Source: Chitinophagales bacterium | GTDB taxonomy: Bacteria > Bacteroidota > Bacteroidia > Chitinophagales > Saprospiraceae | DNA: 64,000 bases | Direction of reading: 5' to 3' | Assembly (NCBI GenBank): GCA_013299105.1 | Contig: JAAFJY010000013.1 | Location: forward strand, 119,999-183,998 | In this document: positions 18,541 to 28,115 of the stretch, in pieces | Numbering within the stretch: the stretch's first letter is position 1 | Layout: the number at the start of each line of letters is the position of its first letter | Notes under the pieces: model-generated | Seen by the model: the letters and a program-made list of their open reading frames with translations, nothing else | Database searches by the model: none | What the model was told of the DNA's origin: nothing | Position numbers and translations under genes: made by a program

Positions 18541-19395
18541 TTACTCCAGTTTAAAGCGGATCGGCAGGTTGAACTGCACTTTTACAGGCTGGCCACGCTG
18601 CTTGCCAGGCTGCCACTTGGGCATCAGGCGTACTACGCGCAGGGCTTCTTCGTCGCAACCGGCACCAATCCCTTTCACCACTTGGGCGTTGTTGATCGTA
18701 CCGTCTTTGTCAACTACAAAGGTTACAACAACCATCCCTTCAACACCGTTTTCCTTCGCAATGGTAGGATATTCGATGTTTTGCCCAAGGAAGCGCATCA
18801 ATGCCGCTTGACCATCGGGAAACGAAGGCATCTGTTCTACCACCTTGAAGACTTCTTCCTTCACAGGAGCTGCCTCAACAGCTTTTACTTCTTCAGGAGC
18901 TTCTTCGATGACAGAGTTTTCCAAACCATCAGGTACACCCTCATTGGAGCCTTCCTGCGTTTTTGTACTTACTTCTACCTCTTTCATTTCCTCCTGCGTG
19001 GGTGGTGGTACTTCTTCCACTACCTCTTCATCCTTTTTAACCACTGGTGCAACGAAGGCAATGGTAGCCTTTGGTGGTGGTGGTTCAACCGGCGGCGGCG
19101 GCGGTGGAGGAGGTGTTTTGGGATCCAGCGGTGGCGGCTCACTCAGCGTTACTTCTACGTTGAGTGTTTCTTCCTCAGGCAAGGCATTGCGGATAGCTTT
19201 TACCAGCATTGGTAAAAAGATTGCCGCTAAAACCAGTGCGATCGTCAACAGCCCGCCTTTGGTCATACGATTGGCATACGTCTTGCGAAGTACGTAGGCA
19301 CCGTATTCCTTGTTGCGGTACTGAAAGATGAGGTCGTTAACGTCCGCCTTCATGATGTCTCCCACAAATCCTCCTTGCGATTCGTTGGTATTCAT
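18541..19395 (-). CDS. tonB: Energy transducer TonB
   Basis: A 284-residue inner-membrane protein. Its cytoplasmic N-terminus contains a TonB-family segment (DLIFQYRNKEYGAYVLRK), then a membrane helix at about 50-68, then a proline-rich periplasmic spacer (PPPPPPPPVEPPPP), and a C-terminal TonB domain (residues ~190-284: FPDGQAALMRFLGQNIEYP, GMVVVTFVVDKDG, WQPGKQRGQPVKVQF). It carries proton-motive-force energy from ExbBD to outer-membrane receptors such as the one at 10128. It follows exbD by 72 nt in the operon. Confidence 0.93.
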   Translation of the reverse strand: MNTNESQGGFVGDIMKADVNDLIFQYRNKEYGAYVLRKTYANRMTKGGLLTIALVLAAIFLPMLVKAIRNALPEEETLNVEVTLSEPPPLDPKTPPPPPPPPVEPPPPKATIAFVAPVVKKDEEVVEEVPPPTQEEMKEVEVSTKTQEGSNEGVPDGLENSVIEEAPEEVKAVEAAPVKEEVFKVVEQMPSFPDGQAALMRFLGQNIEYPTIAKENGVEGMVVVTFVVDKDGTINNAQVVKGIGAGCDEEALRVVRLMPKWQPGKQRGQPVKVQFNLPIRFKLE

Positions 19396-19467
19396 GAGCG
19401 AAAATTTGATTGCATGAATGAATCAAGCGGTTTTTGAAAGCATGTTTCAGCCAACCACTTCATTGAA

Positions 19468-20082
19468 TTAGTTAGACGGTGGAGCCTCTACCGTATTCAT
19501 GATCTGAAAGCCTTTGTCGGCTTTCAAACGGTTGCCTGACTTAGCGCCAATCCCTTCGTCGATCGAGTTGAACTCGTCGATGATGGCGTAGCGTTTTACT
19601 CCACAGATGGCCATCTCATCGAGAATATCGACCATGTTGCGGTACTTGCTGTCAGGCAGTGGTTTGATCATGATAAACAGCTCGTCCTTATTACCCCACT
19701 GTTGTTGTACTTCGTTTTGGCGTTGCTTGATCATAGCGCGCAAACCAGCACGAGAGAAGAAGGTACTGTCTACTTTTACATTGGCGTCGTCGTCGGCACC
19801 AGTATAACAGTAAGCCATGTTATTCTTCCCAAGTATAATCGAGTAGGTCTTGGACTGCTTTATTTCTGGTAGTTCTTCTTTGTCCTTTTCCTTGTCTTTA
19901 GCTGGTTTATTCACTTCCATGGCCTTTGGCTTGTTCATGGTTGTGGCCAGCATAAAAAAGGTAATCAGCAAGAAACCTAGGTCCACCATCGCAGTAAGGT
20001 CCACGCGAGTGGACGCTTTTTTACTTCGGGCTTTCTTTTTGCCTTTTTTCGCCCCACTCTCGGGGACATTCATTTCAGCCAT
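19468..20082 (-). CDS. exbD: ExbD/TolR biopolymer transport protein (second copy)
   Basis: 204 residues. A basic N-terminus leads into one membrane helix (about 27-46) carrying the ion-path Asp in RVDLTAMVDLGFLLITFF, then a periplasmic domain. It is the second exbD of the cluster, 90 nt after the first. Two different ExbD subunits next to one ExbB are common in Bacteroidota. The periplasmic part has an unusual extra segment rich in Lys/Asp/Glu at 60-72. Confidence 0.92.
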   Translation of the reverse strand: MAEMNVPESGAKKGKKKARSKKASTRVDLTAMVDLGFLLITFFMLATTMNKPKAMEVNKPAKDKEKDKEELPEIKQSKTYSIILGKNNMAYCYTGADDDANVKVDSTFFSRAGLRAMIKQRQNEVQQQWGNKDELFIMIKPLPDSKYRNMVDILDEMAICGVKRYAIIDEFNSIDEGIGAKSGNRLKADKGFQIMNTVEAPPSN

Positions 20083-20172
20083 TGTGGTACTTTTTTGGGC
20101 GCCAACAATAGGGTTACCTTCGAAACCATTTTGTGACCAATGGTCAGCGTCCAGGTTTCCAGGATGACCTGA

Positions 20173-20799
20173 TTATTCCTTTTCTTCGCCTTCCTGTGCG
20201 GAACCGCGACCAGCAGTAATCAGGTTAAATTTATTTACTTTCTTCTCTTGCAGTTGCGCAATGACCTCGTTTACCGCTTCGTAGCTGGTCTCCTTGTCAC
20301 ATTTTACAGCGATACGGAGGTTTGGATTCGATTGGCGGGCAAACAGGACAAAGTCCATGAACTCGCTAGGTGCGGGTGGTACTACCTCTAGGCTCACTCC
20401 GGGTTGCTTCACCTTGGCACGTTCTTCTGGCGCCATCGTCAGAAGTTGTTTCAGGTTAGAAGCAGGTACCCCAAAGTTATCCATCGTTTTGAAAGCTTGT
20501 TGCATGGAGCCGTCAACGGTGAACTTGTAGCGTTCAGCGATCTTTTCCAACCAAGCCAAACGGGTATTCTGGTCGTCAACCCCAACATAAACTGCACCTT
20601 TGGTGTCCACTGTGATCAGGAGGATATCCTTGTCAGGTAGTGGAATTTGGGCGGTGGATGATGGAATGTTGACCTGTACCTGTTCGTTAGGTTTAAACTT
20701 GGTTGTCAAGATAAAAAACGACAAGAGCAAGAAAGCCACATCGCACATGGCGGTCATGTCAATGGCCGTACTTTTGCGTGGTATTTTTGCCTTGGACAT
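20173..20799 (-). CDS. exbD: ExbD/TolR biopolymer transport protein (first copy)
   Basis: 208 residues. STAIDMTAMCDVAFLLLSFFILTT (residues ~10-33, quoted here in part) is the single membrane helix with the conserved Asp needed for proton coupling. A periplasmic domain follows, ending in an acidic tail GEEKE. It lies 142 nt after exbB and before the second exbD. It is part of the proton-driven motor that energises TonB. Confidence 0.92.
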   Translation of the reverse strand: MSKAKIPRKSTAIDMTAMCDVAFLLLSFFILTTKFKPNEQVQVNIPSSTAQIPLPDKDILLITVDTKGAVYVGVDDQNTRLAWLEKIAERYKFTVDGSMQQAFKTMDNFGVPASNLKQLLTMAPEERAKVKQPGVSLEVVPPAPSEFMDFVLFARQSNPNLRIAVKCDKETSYEAVNEVIAQLQEKKVNKFNLITAGRGSAQEGEEKE

Positions 20800-20941
20800 A
20801 AGCAGTTCGTTTAAAAATGATCTCTACTTGTTAGATGCAACTTTTGAAAAAAGTGGCGTGTAAGGATGCATTTTTTTTGAAAAAAAATTTTCAATCCTGG
20901 TAAAAGAGCCTTCTTAAGCCATTTTTACCTAAAACTACTGC

Positions 20942-21775
20942 TTAGTGCTTGGCAGCAAAAGTCTGGGCAATGCTGAAGCTGGCCTCATCAATGGCATAAG
21001 TCATACCATCAATACGGGTCGTAAACAGGTTGTAGAAAATGATGGCCAAAGCTGAAGAAGAGATACCCAGCGCCGTGTTGATCAAGGCTTCAGAGATACC
21101 ACTTGAAAGGGCAACAGCGTCAGGTGCACCCGTGGTGGCCATAGCGGAGAACGAACGGATCATACCGAATACCGTTCCCAACAGACCCAAAAGGGTTGCC
21201 AGTGAAGATACCGTTGACAGAATCACCAGGTTCTTTTCCAACATGGGAAGCTCCAGCGCAGTGGCTTCTTCCAATTCTTTTTTGATGGCTTCAACCTTTT
21301 GGTCGCGGTCCATGCCTTGTTCAGTTTCCATTTGCTTGTACATTTTCAAGCCAGCCAATACTACATTGGCAACGGAACCACGCTGCTTGTTGCACTCTGC
21401 AATTGCAGCGTCAACATTGCCAGCATTGAGCAAGCTTTGGACTTTTTTCACGAACTGTGGAATAGATCCTTTGCCGCGGGCTTGTAGAATCGTGAACAAA
21501 CGTTCAAAAGATACTGCAATTACCAGCAAAAATACCCCGATCAGAACTGGTACAAGGATACCTCCTTTGTACATCATCCCTAACAAGTTGCCTGGAATGG
21601 GGTGACCATTGGGGTCGCCGCCCTCAAAATTGGCAGGATTTCCTAATACTGTTTTAAAGATCAGGATACCTGCAATCAATACAATCGGAATGATCGCGAA
21701 TGCGAACACGGTGCTGAAAGATCCGGAAGATGCGGGTTTTGCGGCCTTTGCAGCAGGTTGTTTCGAATTACTCAT
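20942..21775 (-). CDS. exbB: ExbB/TolQ/MotA proton channel protein
   Basis: 277 residues. An Ala/Ser/Lys-rich N-terminus leads into three membrane segments (about 22-42, 75-95, and a pair at 165-250). The conserved region is LVILSTVSSLATLLGLLGTVFGMIRSF and GISEALINTALG (only key parts given). It forms the pentameric channel around ExbD. It is the first gene of the cluster; a 9-bp perfect inverted repeat lies 60-90 nt upstream of its start. Confidence 0.93.
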   Translation of the reverse strand: MSNSKQPAAKAAKPASSGSFSTVFAFAIIPIVLIAGILIFKTVLGNPANFEGGDPNGHPIPGNLLGMMYKGGILVPVLIGVFLLVIAVSFERLFTILQARGKGSIPQFVKKVQSLLNAGNVDAAIAECNKQRGSVANVVLAGLKMYKQMETEQGMDRDQKVEAIKKELEEATALELPMLEKNLVILSTVSSLATLLGLLGTVFGMIRSFSAMATTGAPDAVALSSGISEALINTALGISSSALAIIFYNLFTTRIDGMTYAIDEASFSIAQTFAAKH

Positions 21776-21836
21776 GGCTAATCAGGATTTTAAGAAAAAC
21801 TGAAAAGTTATTTGTGGTTAACAAAAACTAGAGATG

Positions 21837-21865
21837 CGATGATACGGTGTTTTGGTGTATCATCG
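21837..21865. promoter_or_regulatory. Inverted repeat upstream of exbB
   Basis: CGATGATAC (21837-21845) and GTATCATCG (21857-21865) are perfect inverted 9-mers separated by 11 nt, 62-90 nt upstream of the exbB ATG. It could be an operator or an RNA hairpin in the leader. The spacing of about two helical turns centre to centre fits a dimeric regulator. Confidence 0.4.
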
Positions 21866-22054
21866 GCGTGAAGATAAACAAAAGAAAATTCTCTGCAAGT
21901 ATATTTTCAAAAGGAATAAGCAGGCAAGGGCCCGATCGCAGGAAATTTAACCAATTTTAAGCCGGTTCAAGCCAAATAAGCGTTATTTACATAATCTTTA
22001 AACAAACAAAATGCTTTCCACAATCTTTTGATAGTGACCCTTCTATAAGCAACA

Positions 22055-22081
22055 AGGGAGCCTCAAGTCTTGAAGCTCCCT
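22055..22081 (-). terminator. Terminator hairpin after nuoN
   Basis: AGGGAGCCTCAA pairs with TTGAAGCTCCCT around a tiny loop, with one mismatch. The hairpin is flanked by TCGTTTTT on the plus side and by TTGTTGCTT on the minus side. It lies 74 nt past the nuoN stop, so it most likely ends the nuo operon. Confidence 0.6.
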
Positions 22082-22154
22082 CGTTTTTGTGCCATTCGAC
22101 AGTATCCTGTCATATGTTTACATAAAATTGTTGTGCAAACTGCAATTTTAACAC

Positions 22155-23543
22155 TTACCAAATCCCGAAAAACAGGTTTGGGAAGATCCCTAGCACCAAT
22201 AAAGCCAACGTACACATGACCAAGACTGCACTATACCCCAATACATAAGGCACTTGGACTGGGCCACCTTCGGCAGGCTCAAATGCCGCCCGCATCACGC
22301 GGAAATAGTAGAATATACCCAAAACGGAGTTGATGGCCGCAATCACCACCAGCCAGGCATAACCATCGCGGATGGCCTCTACAAAAATGGCGTATTTGCC
22401 CACAAAACCAGCCAGCGGCGGGATACCCGCCAAGGACAACATCGCCAAGACCAAACAGAAGGTCAGCAAAGGCTTGCTTTGGTACAGACCACGCAGGCCC
22501 GCAATAGAGCCGGAGCCCTGGCTTTCTTTCACCGTCAGATAAACCGCAATAGCAATCACGTTGGCAATCGAGTACACCAACATATAATATAAGGTAGTGT
22601 CAGTGGGTTTTTCATTCAAACCGATGAAGCCCATCATCAAGTATCCCGCATTGGCTACACTTGAAAATGCCAAAAGACGCTTCAAACTGTCTTGGCGCAG
22701 GGCCATCAGGTTGCCAATGCTCATGGTCAATGCCGCGAGTACTGCAAACATTACACTGAAATCATCTGACATAGGACCAATGCAAGCATCCAAAAAGCGA
22801 TAAGCACCACCAAACGCCGCAGTTTTGGCCACCGTAGCCATGAACACCATGATCACTGCAGGCGAGCCCTGGTACACATCAGGCGACCAGAAGTGGAATG
22901 GTGCAGCAGAGATTTTGAAAATGAAGGCCACCAAAATGAGCAACACACCTACCTTAAACAACATCGGCAACTCATCTGAGCTGTTGTAGCTGTGTACAAA
23001 CGAGTTGATGGCGTCGAAATCAAAACTGCCCACAGTGCCATACACCAGCACAATGCCCAAAAGCATAAATACGGTGATGAAAGACCCCAAAAGGAAATAT
23101 TTCAAACCTGCTTCGTTCGACAAAAGGTTGTTGCGCTCACTAGCCGCCAAAATATAGAGCGGAATAGACAAGATTTCAATGCCCACAAAGAACATCACGA
23201 GGTTCATGCTGCCCACCATGATCATGCCACCCACCACCGAAAATAGGAACAAAGCATAAATGTCGCCCAAGTGTTCGGCAGCATCGCGGTAATAGCGGCG
23301 GCTCAAGATCAAAATAACCAAGGTAACTGCGATCATTACCGCAGCATAACGGATCGAAAACCAATCGAACTGCAACATGCCAGAATACAAAGGCGTGTCG
23401 TTGAAGTTTTGGGGCAATAGGTTGCTGCCAAAAGCCGCCAAGGTTGCCAGCAGTACCGCTGGCAAGGCCACTTTTTTGAGCTTGAATGCGCCGATGAACA
23501 TCGAGAGGATCCCGGCGACTGATAATACAATGATCGGATACAT
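22155..23543 (-). CDS. nuoN: NADH-quinone oxidoreductase subunit N
   Basis: 462 residues with about 13-14 membrane helices; an antiporter-like proton-pumping subunit of complex I. Typical motifs are LFLFSVVGGMIMV, the Glu in VGIEILSIPLYIL, KVGVLLILVAFIFKISAAPFHFW with the lysine pair, and SLAGIPPLAGFVGKY. It is the last gene of the operon, 148 nt after nuoM. That gap carries a GAGGGATT/AATCCCTC hairpin and heptamer repeats. It is slightly short compared with E. coli NuoN (485). Confidence 0.95.
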   Translation of the reverse strand: MYPIIVLSVAGILSMFIGAFKLKKVALPAVLLATLAAFGSNLLPQNFNDTPLYSGMLQFDWFSIRYAAVMIAVTLVILILSRRYYRDAAEHLGDIYALFLFSVVGGMIMVGSMNLVMFFVGIEILSIPLYILAASERNNLLSNEAGLKYFLLGSFITVFMLLGIVLVYGTVGSFDFDAINSFVHSYNSSDELPMLFKVGVLLILVAFIFKISAAPFHFWSPDVYQGSPAVIMVFMATVAKTAAFGGAYRFLDACIGPMSDDFSVMFAVLAALTMSIGNLMALRQDSLKRLLAFSSVANAGYLMMGFIGLNEKPTDTTLYYMLVYSIANVIAIAVYLTVKESQGSGSIAGLRGLYQSKPLLTFCLVLAMLSLAGIPPLAGFVGKYAIFVEAIRDGYAWLVVIAAINSVLGIFYYFRVMRAAFEPAEGGPVQVPYVLGYSAVLVMCTLALLVLGIFPNLFFGIW

Positions 23544-23602
23544 AACCGAATTATTTTTGTCCAGGAATCTCCCGGGAAACTGCTTACAATTTTCTTTCTT
23601 TG

Positions 23603-23637
23603 AAGTACGACTTACGAGTGACTACTTACGACTTACG
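23603..23637. repeat. Heptamer array between nuoM and nuoN
   Basis: Read on the minus strand: CGTAAGT CGTAAGT AGTCACT CGTAAGT CGTACTT, five 7-mers, with TAA in the sense orientation. A perfect 8-bp hairpin, GAGGGATT/AATCCCTC (23642-23665), lies between it and the nuoM stop. Confidence 0.55.
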
Positions 23638-23691
23638 AAGTGAGGGATTCGAGTGAAAATCCCTCGTTGACAATGTACTGTACTTCAACTC

Positions 23692-25125
23692 TCAATACCG
23701 TACCAAAGCCTCAATCGTTGGCTGTACCAAATGCACGATTGCGTTTGGCAAAAGCCCCAAAAGAATGATGGCCGCCAAAATGGGCAAGAAGACCAATTTG
23801 TCGATGCCGTCCAGATCCGCAAAGTCAGCTTTACTGGGCGCACCCAACATGCTTTCCTGGTAAGACTTGAGCATGTAGACTGCACCCAAAATCACCCCAG
23901 TGCCCGCTACCAAAGCCCAAGGCCAGTAACGCTCGAACAAAGAAGACAATAGCATGAATTCACCGGGGAAACCATTGGTCAGTGGCAAGGCCACCGTGCC
24001 CAATAGCACGATGAAGTAAGCCGTAGCAAACCAAGGTGCAATTTGACGCAAGCCGCCCAGGCTGGCAATGTCGTTGGTCCCACGACGCTCCATCAAGACC
24101 TGGCAGATGTAAAACAAGCCTACCGCATTGACCCCGTGGGCCACCATCTGTAATACCGCCCCCGTGATGCCATCGGCTCTTTGGGTCAGGATACCCGCCG
24201 CGATCAAACCCACGTGGGCAATCGAAGCATAAGCAAACAAGCGCTTGAGGTCTTTTTGCTGGATCGCAATCACCGAAGCATAAGCGATGCCGATCACGAT
24301 CAGCCAAATCATCCAGGAACTGTGAGCAAAAAGGGCATCAGGCATAAGGGGCAAAACCCAACGAATGATGCTGAACAAGCCCATCTTGAGCATGATCCCC
24401 GACATCATCATCGTACCCGCCGTGGGGGCTTGTACATAAGTGTCAGGCTGCCAGGTATGGAAGGGGAAAACCGGGATTTTGATGGCATAAGCCAACATGA
24501 AACCCAGCATCACGAGCACGCTGGCACTTGGCGAAAGTTGAACCGATTGTAAAACCGCCAGCTCAAAGGAAGGCGTTTCCTGCTGCACGCCCAAGTAAAT
24601 GATGCCGACCAACATGAGCAAGCTGCCCACCAAGGTGTACAGGAAAAACTTCATGGCTGTGCGGCTGCGTTCGCCAGTGCCCCAGAGCAAAACCAGGAAA
24701 TAAGCCGGAATGAGGGCCAATTCCCAGAAAATATAGTACAAAAACAGGTCGTAACTGACGAAAACCCCGGTCATGGCACCTTGCATGACCAGCAAAAGGC
24801 CATAGAATAAGCCTTCGTGGTCGCGGGTTTGCTTGAAAGTCGATAAAATGATGATGGGGCAAAGCAAGTTGTTGAGCAGCAAGAGTACCAAACCAATGCC
24901 ATCAACGCCCACGTGGAAATCGACCCCTAGCGTGGGCAGCCACTGGAGTTGGATGCCAAATTGTTTGCCAGCATTGGGGTCGAAACCCGTGAGCATGGAG
25001 ATGCTTGCACCCGCTGCAACGCAGGACAAAATCAAAGCCTGCCATTTGCTGACCCTACTGCCCGGGAAAAGCGTCAGCAACAAGCCGCCGATGATCGGTA
25101 AAAAAAGGACAAATGAAGTGAGCAT
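23692..25125 (-). CDS. nuoM: NADH-quinone oxidoreductase subunit M
   Basis: 477 residues, about 14 helices, an antiporter-like complex I subunit. Recognisable parts are FHVGVDGIGLVLLLLNN near residue 70, FYIFWELALIPAYFLVLLWG with the essential Glu, IKIPVFPFHTWQPD, and KDLKRLFAYASIAHVGLIAAG. Proton translocation lysines and the Glu are present. The gene follows nuoL by 12 nt. Confidence 0.96.
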   Translation of the reverse strand: MLTSFVLFLPIIGGLLLTLFPGSRVSKWQALILSCVAAGASISMLTGFDPNAGKQFGIQLQWLPTLGVDFHVGVDGIGLVLLLLNNLLCPIIILSTFKQTRDHEGLFYGLLLVMQGAMTGVFVSYDLFLYYIFWELALIPAYFLVLLWGTGERSRTAMKFFLYTLVGSLLMLVGIIYLGVQQETPSFELAVLQSVQLSPSASVLVMLGFMLAYAIKIPVFPFHTWQPDTYVQAPTAGTMMMSGIMLKMGLFSIIRWVLPLMPDALFAHSSWMIWLIVIGIAYASVIAIQQKDLKRLFAYASIAHVGLIAAGILTQRADGITGAVLQMVAHGVNAVGLFYICQVLMERRGTNDIASLGGLRQIAPWFATAYFIVLLGTVALPLTNGFPGEFMLLSSLFERYWPWALVAGTGVILGAVYMLKSYQESMLGAPSKADFADLDGIDKLVFLPILAAIILLGLLPNAIVHLVQPTIEALVRY

Positions 25126-25137
25126 ATCGAGCAGTAG

Positions 25138-27030
25138 TTAAAACAGAAATTGAAATGCCAAAAGCAGCAAAATGCCAAAAGCGAAGATGAAAAGGTAAAT
25201 CCCCACCGCGCCATCCTGGATCTTGCGAATCGCCGAGCTGAAAGCCACCAAGCCAGTACCCGTGCCATTGACCAAACCGTCGAGGATTTTGGGATCAAAA
25301 ATCCGACCCAACCAAGCTGACAAAGCTTGCGTAGGTTTTACAAAAACCGCGTCGTACAGTTCGTCGACGTAGTATTTTTGGTTCAAAACTTTGCCAACCC
25401 CTGCTTCGTTCGCATCTTCAGCAGGTACGGCGGCCTTGCTGATGTATTTTTGGTAAGCCAAAAAGATGGTCGCTAGGACCAGCGCTACTACCAGGCCCAT
25501 CAAGCCCCATTCGGTGCTGTGGCTGATGTGGTGGTGCTTTTCGGCTTCTTTCACCACCGGGCTGAGGTAGTTTTGCAACCAAAAGTTGCCACCCATCAGG
25601 CCAGGCCAGTTCAAAAAGCCACCAACCACGGACAACACGGCCAAAACTCCCAGCGGCAAAGTCATCGACAATGGCGACTCATGTGCGTGCTCAAGGGCAT
25701 GGTGATCTGCTCGGCTTTGGCCATAAAATACCAAAAACAACAAGCGGAACATATAAAAGGTAGTCAAAAGCGAAGCCCCAATGCCCAAAGCGAACAAGAC
25801 TGGGCTGTGCTCATAAGCCGCCAAAAGGATTTGGTCCTTGGAAACAAAGCCGGCAAATGGTGGAATACCCGCAATGGCCAAAGTGCCAATCAAGAATACA
25901 ATGAAGGTAACTGGCAAAACCTTGCGCAGCGCACCCATTTTGCGAATATCCTGTTCGCCACTCATTCCATGAATGACACTGCCTGCGCCCAAAAACAACA
26001 AAGCCTTGAAGAAAGCATGGGTAACCAAATGGAAAAAGGCTGCGACATATGCCCCCAAACCCAGCGCAAAAAACATCAGCCCCAGCTGTGAAACGGTAGA
26101 GTAGGCGAGGACCTTTTTGATGTCATTTTGCTTCAAACCAATGGTGGCCGCAAAAATCGAGGTTGCCAAGCCCAGCCACATCAGCACGTTTAGAGTGAAG
26201 GGAGCCAACTCGAAAAAAGCCAAACTGCGCAGCACCAGGTAAATACCCGCCGTGACCATCGTAGCTGCGTGGATCAGGGCCGATACCGGAGTAGGTCCCG
26301 CCATTGCGTCAGGCAGCCAGGTGTAGAGCGGGATTTGAGCACTTTTACCAGCCGCACCCACTATAAACAGCAAGGTGATGGCGGTAAAAATAGCCGTGCT
26401 GCCATAGGCTTCCAGATCAGCACCCTCGGCAAACAATTCACTGTAATTCAAAGAACCAAAAACGGTCAGGGTGAGGAACAAACCCAGCAAAAAGCCCAGG
26501 TCGCCTACGCGGTTCATCACGAAAGCTTTCTTGGCTGCATCGTTGTATTCGTTGTTGCTGAACCAGAATCCGATCAGCAAGTAGGAGCAAAGCCCCACGC
26601 CTTCCCAACCTGCAAAGAGCAGTAAATAGTTGTTGCCCATGACCAGCAGGAGCATGAAAAACACGAAGAGATTGAGGTAGGCAAAAAAGTAATTGTGCCG
26701 CTCGTCGTCGTGCATGTAACCCGCCGAGTATACGTGAATCAGCGCGCCCACCCCAGTGATGACCAACATCATCATCCAAGACAACTGGTCAACCTGAAAA
26801 CCGAAGTTAACCGACCAGCGTGAGCCCCGCATCCAGGTAAAAAGGTCTTGAGAAAGGCTTTCACCCGAAAAAATCGGTCCGGCCAGGCCTACCGACAGCA
26901 AAAAAGCGGCTACAATCATGCCGCAACCAATGAACGCAGCCATGCCCTTGGGTAAACTGCGAGCGCCAAGCCCCAGCACAGTAAAGCCGAGTAAAGGCAG
27001 GGTTGGGATGAGCCAGATTAGGTTTTCCAT
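25138..27030 (-). CDS. nuoL: NADH-quinone oxidoreductase subunit L
   Basis: 630 residues, about 16 helices, with the long lateral amphipathic helix expected near the C-terminus. Motifs include FFAYLNLFVFFMLLLVMG, GWEGVGLCSYLLIGFW, AGKSAQIPLYTWLPDAMAGPTPVSALIHAATMVTAG (part of the family signature) and KKVLAYSTVSQLGLMFFALG. It is the distal proton-pumping subunit of the membrane arm. nuoK ends 40 nt upstream. Confidence 0.96.
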   Translation of the reverse strand: MENLIWLIPTLPLLGFTVLGLGARSLPKGMAAFIGCGMIVAAFLLSVGLAGPIFSGESLSQDLFTWMRGSRWSVNFGFQVDQLSWMMMLVITGVGALIHVYSAGYMHDDERHNYFFAYLNLFVFFMLLLVMGNNYLLLFAGWEGVGLCSYLLIGFWFSNNEYNDAAKKAFVMNRVGDLGFLLGLFLTLTVFGSLNYSELFAEGADLEAYGSTAIFTAITLLFIVGAAGKSAQIPLYTWLPDAMAGPTPVSALIHAATMVTAGIYLVLRSLAFFELAPFTLNVLMWLGLATSIFAATIGLKQNDIKKVLAYSTVSQLGLMFFALGLGAYVAAFFHLVTHAFFKALLFLGAGSVIHGMSGEQDIRKMGALRKVLPVTFIVFLIGTLAIAGIPPFAGFVSKDQILLAAYEHSPVLFALGIGASLLTTFYMFRLLFLVFYGQSRADHHALEHAHESPLSMTLPLGVLAVLSVVGGFLNWPGLMGGNFWLQNYLSPVVKEAEKHHHISHSTEWGLMGLVVALVLATIFLAYQKYISKAAVPAEDANEAGVGKVLNQKYYVDELYDAVFVKPTQALSAWLGRIFDPKILDGLVNGTGTGLVAFSSAIRKIQDGAVGIYLFIFAFGILLLLAFQFLF

Positions 27031-27070
27031 TTCGTTTTGTATGTCAACGACAGTGATGAGACTGTCGGAT

Positions 27071-27391
27071 TTACCACTTCAATTGTTTCAGCTCGTTGAT
27101 GTCGATCGACTTGACGTTGCGGTAGATCATCACCAGTATCGCCAATCCCAAGGCTACTTCAGCAGCAGCCACCACCATCACAAAAAATACAAAGACTTGG
27201 CCTGCTGAATCGCCTTTGTGGGCCGAAAATGACACAGCCATGAGATTTACCGCATTGAGCATCAATTCAATGGACATGAATACCACGATCATGTTGCGAC
27301 GCAGCAAAACGCCAATGACGCCAATGCTGAACAAAATCAGGCTCAGGATGATAAAGTGCTCTAGGGGCACAATGTTGAAAATCTGTGCCAT
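27071..27391 (-). CDS. nuoK: NADH-quinone oxidoreductase subunit K
   Basis: 106 residues, three membrane helices, with the two conserved Glu residues in SIELMLNAVNLM and AAAEVALGLAILV. The size is normal for NuoK. Only 2 nt separate it from nuoJ. Confidence 0.95.
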   Translation of the reverse strand: MAQIFNIVPLEHFIILSLILFSIGVIGVLLRRNMIVVFMSIELMLNAVNLMAVSFSAHKGDSAGQVFVFFVMVVAAAEVALGLAILVMIYRNVKSIDINELKQLKW

Positions 27392-27393
27392 GC

Positions 27394-27894
27394 TTATTCT
27401 TCTTTTTTGGTCAAAACCACCACCCCCACCATCGTGGCAATGAACAGTACAGAGGTGAGTTCAAAAGGTAGTAAAAATTCGTTGAAAAGCATCTTGCCCA
27501 AAGTACGTACACTACCTACCTCTGCTAATGCAGTGGATTCAGCAGACGTGGGCAATATAGTTTGCGACAAGGCCGCCACCAAGGTCAGACCAAAAATGCC
27601 TCCCGCCACCACCGCCGCAAGGCGTGCCAACAGCGGACGTGGGATGTTGACTGGGCTTTGATTGAGGTTCAACATCATCACCACAAACAGGAACAATACC
27701 ATGATTGCCCCTGCATATACGATAATGTGAACAAAAGCCACAAATTCGGCATTAAGCATTAGGTAAAATCCCGCCAAGGCAAAGAAAGTGGCCACAAGTG
27801 AAAGCACGCTGTACATAGCATTGCGTGAGGTAATGGTTGCGATCGAAAAAGCAATCGCCAACAATGCCAGAATGTAGAATAAAATTTGCTGCAT
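27394..27894 (-). CDS. nuoJ: NADH-quinone oxidoreductase subunit J
   Basis: 166 residues from the Met at 27894 (MQQILFYILALLAIAFS); the open frame extends 15 codons further but without a plausible N-terminus. Five membrane helices, with the conserved YAGAIMVLFLFVVMMLN segment. The 221-nt gap to nuoI is the longest uninterrupted gap in the distal half of the operon and contains a GCGGCG/CGCCGC hairpin (28077-28109). Confidence 0.94.
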   Translation of the reverse strand: MQQILFYILALLAIAFSIATITSRNAMYSVLSLVATFFALAGFYLMLNAEFVAFVHIIVYAGAIMVLFLFVVMMLNLNQSPVNIPRPLLARLAAVVAGGIFGLTLVAALSQTILPTSAESTALAEVGSVRTLGKMLFNEFLLPFELTSVLFIATMVGVVVLTKKEE

Positions 27895-28115
27895 AAGCTG
27901 TTGTTGTAGCGGCGATACTGCAAATACAGGGTTTCGCACACGACTTCAGAACTTGGTGTGGATTCTTTTTTAAGCAGAATTCCACCATTTTCTCTCTGGT
28001 AAGGAGGGCGATTGAGCATTTTGCATGAAAATGTTCGATCCTCATCCTATTATGGTATGTTCGTCATACAAAGAATGCGGCGATGGCACCACCGGGCACC
28101 AAACGCCGCAAATTG

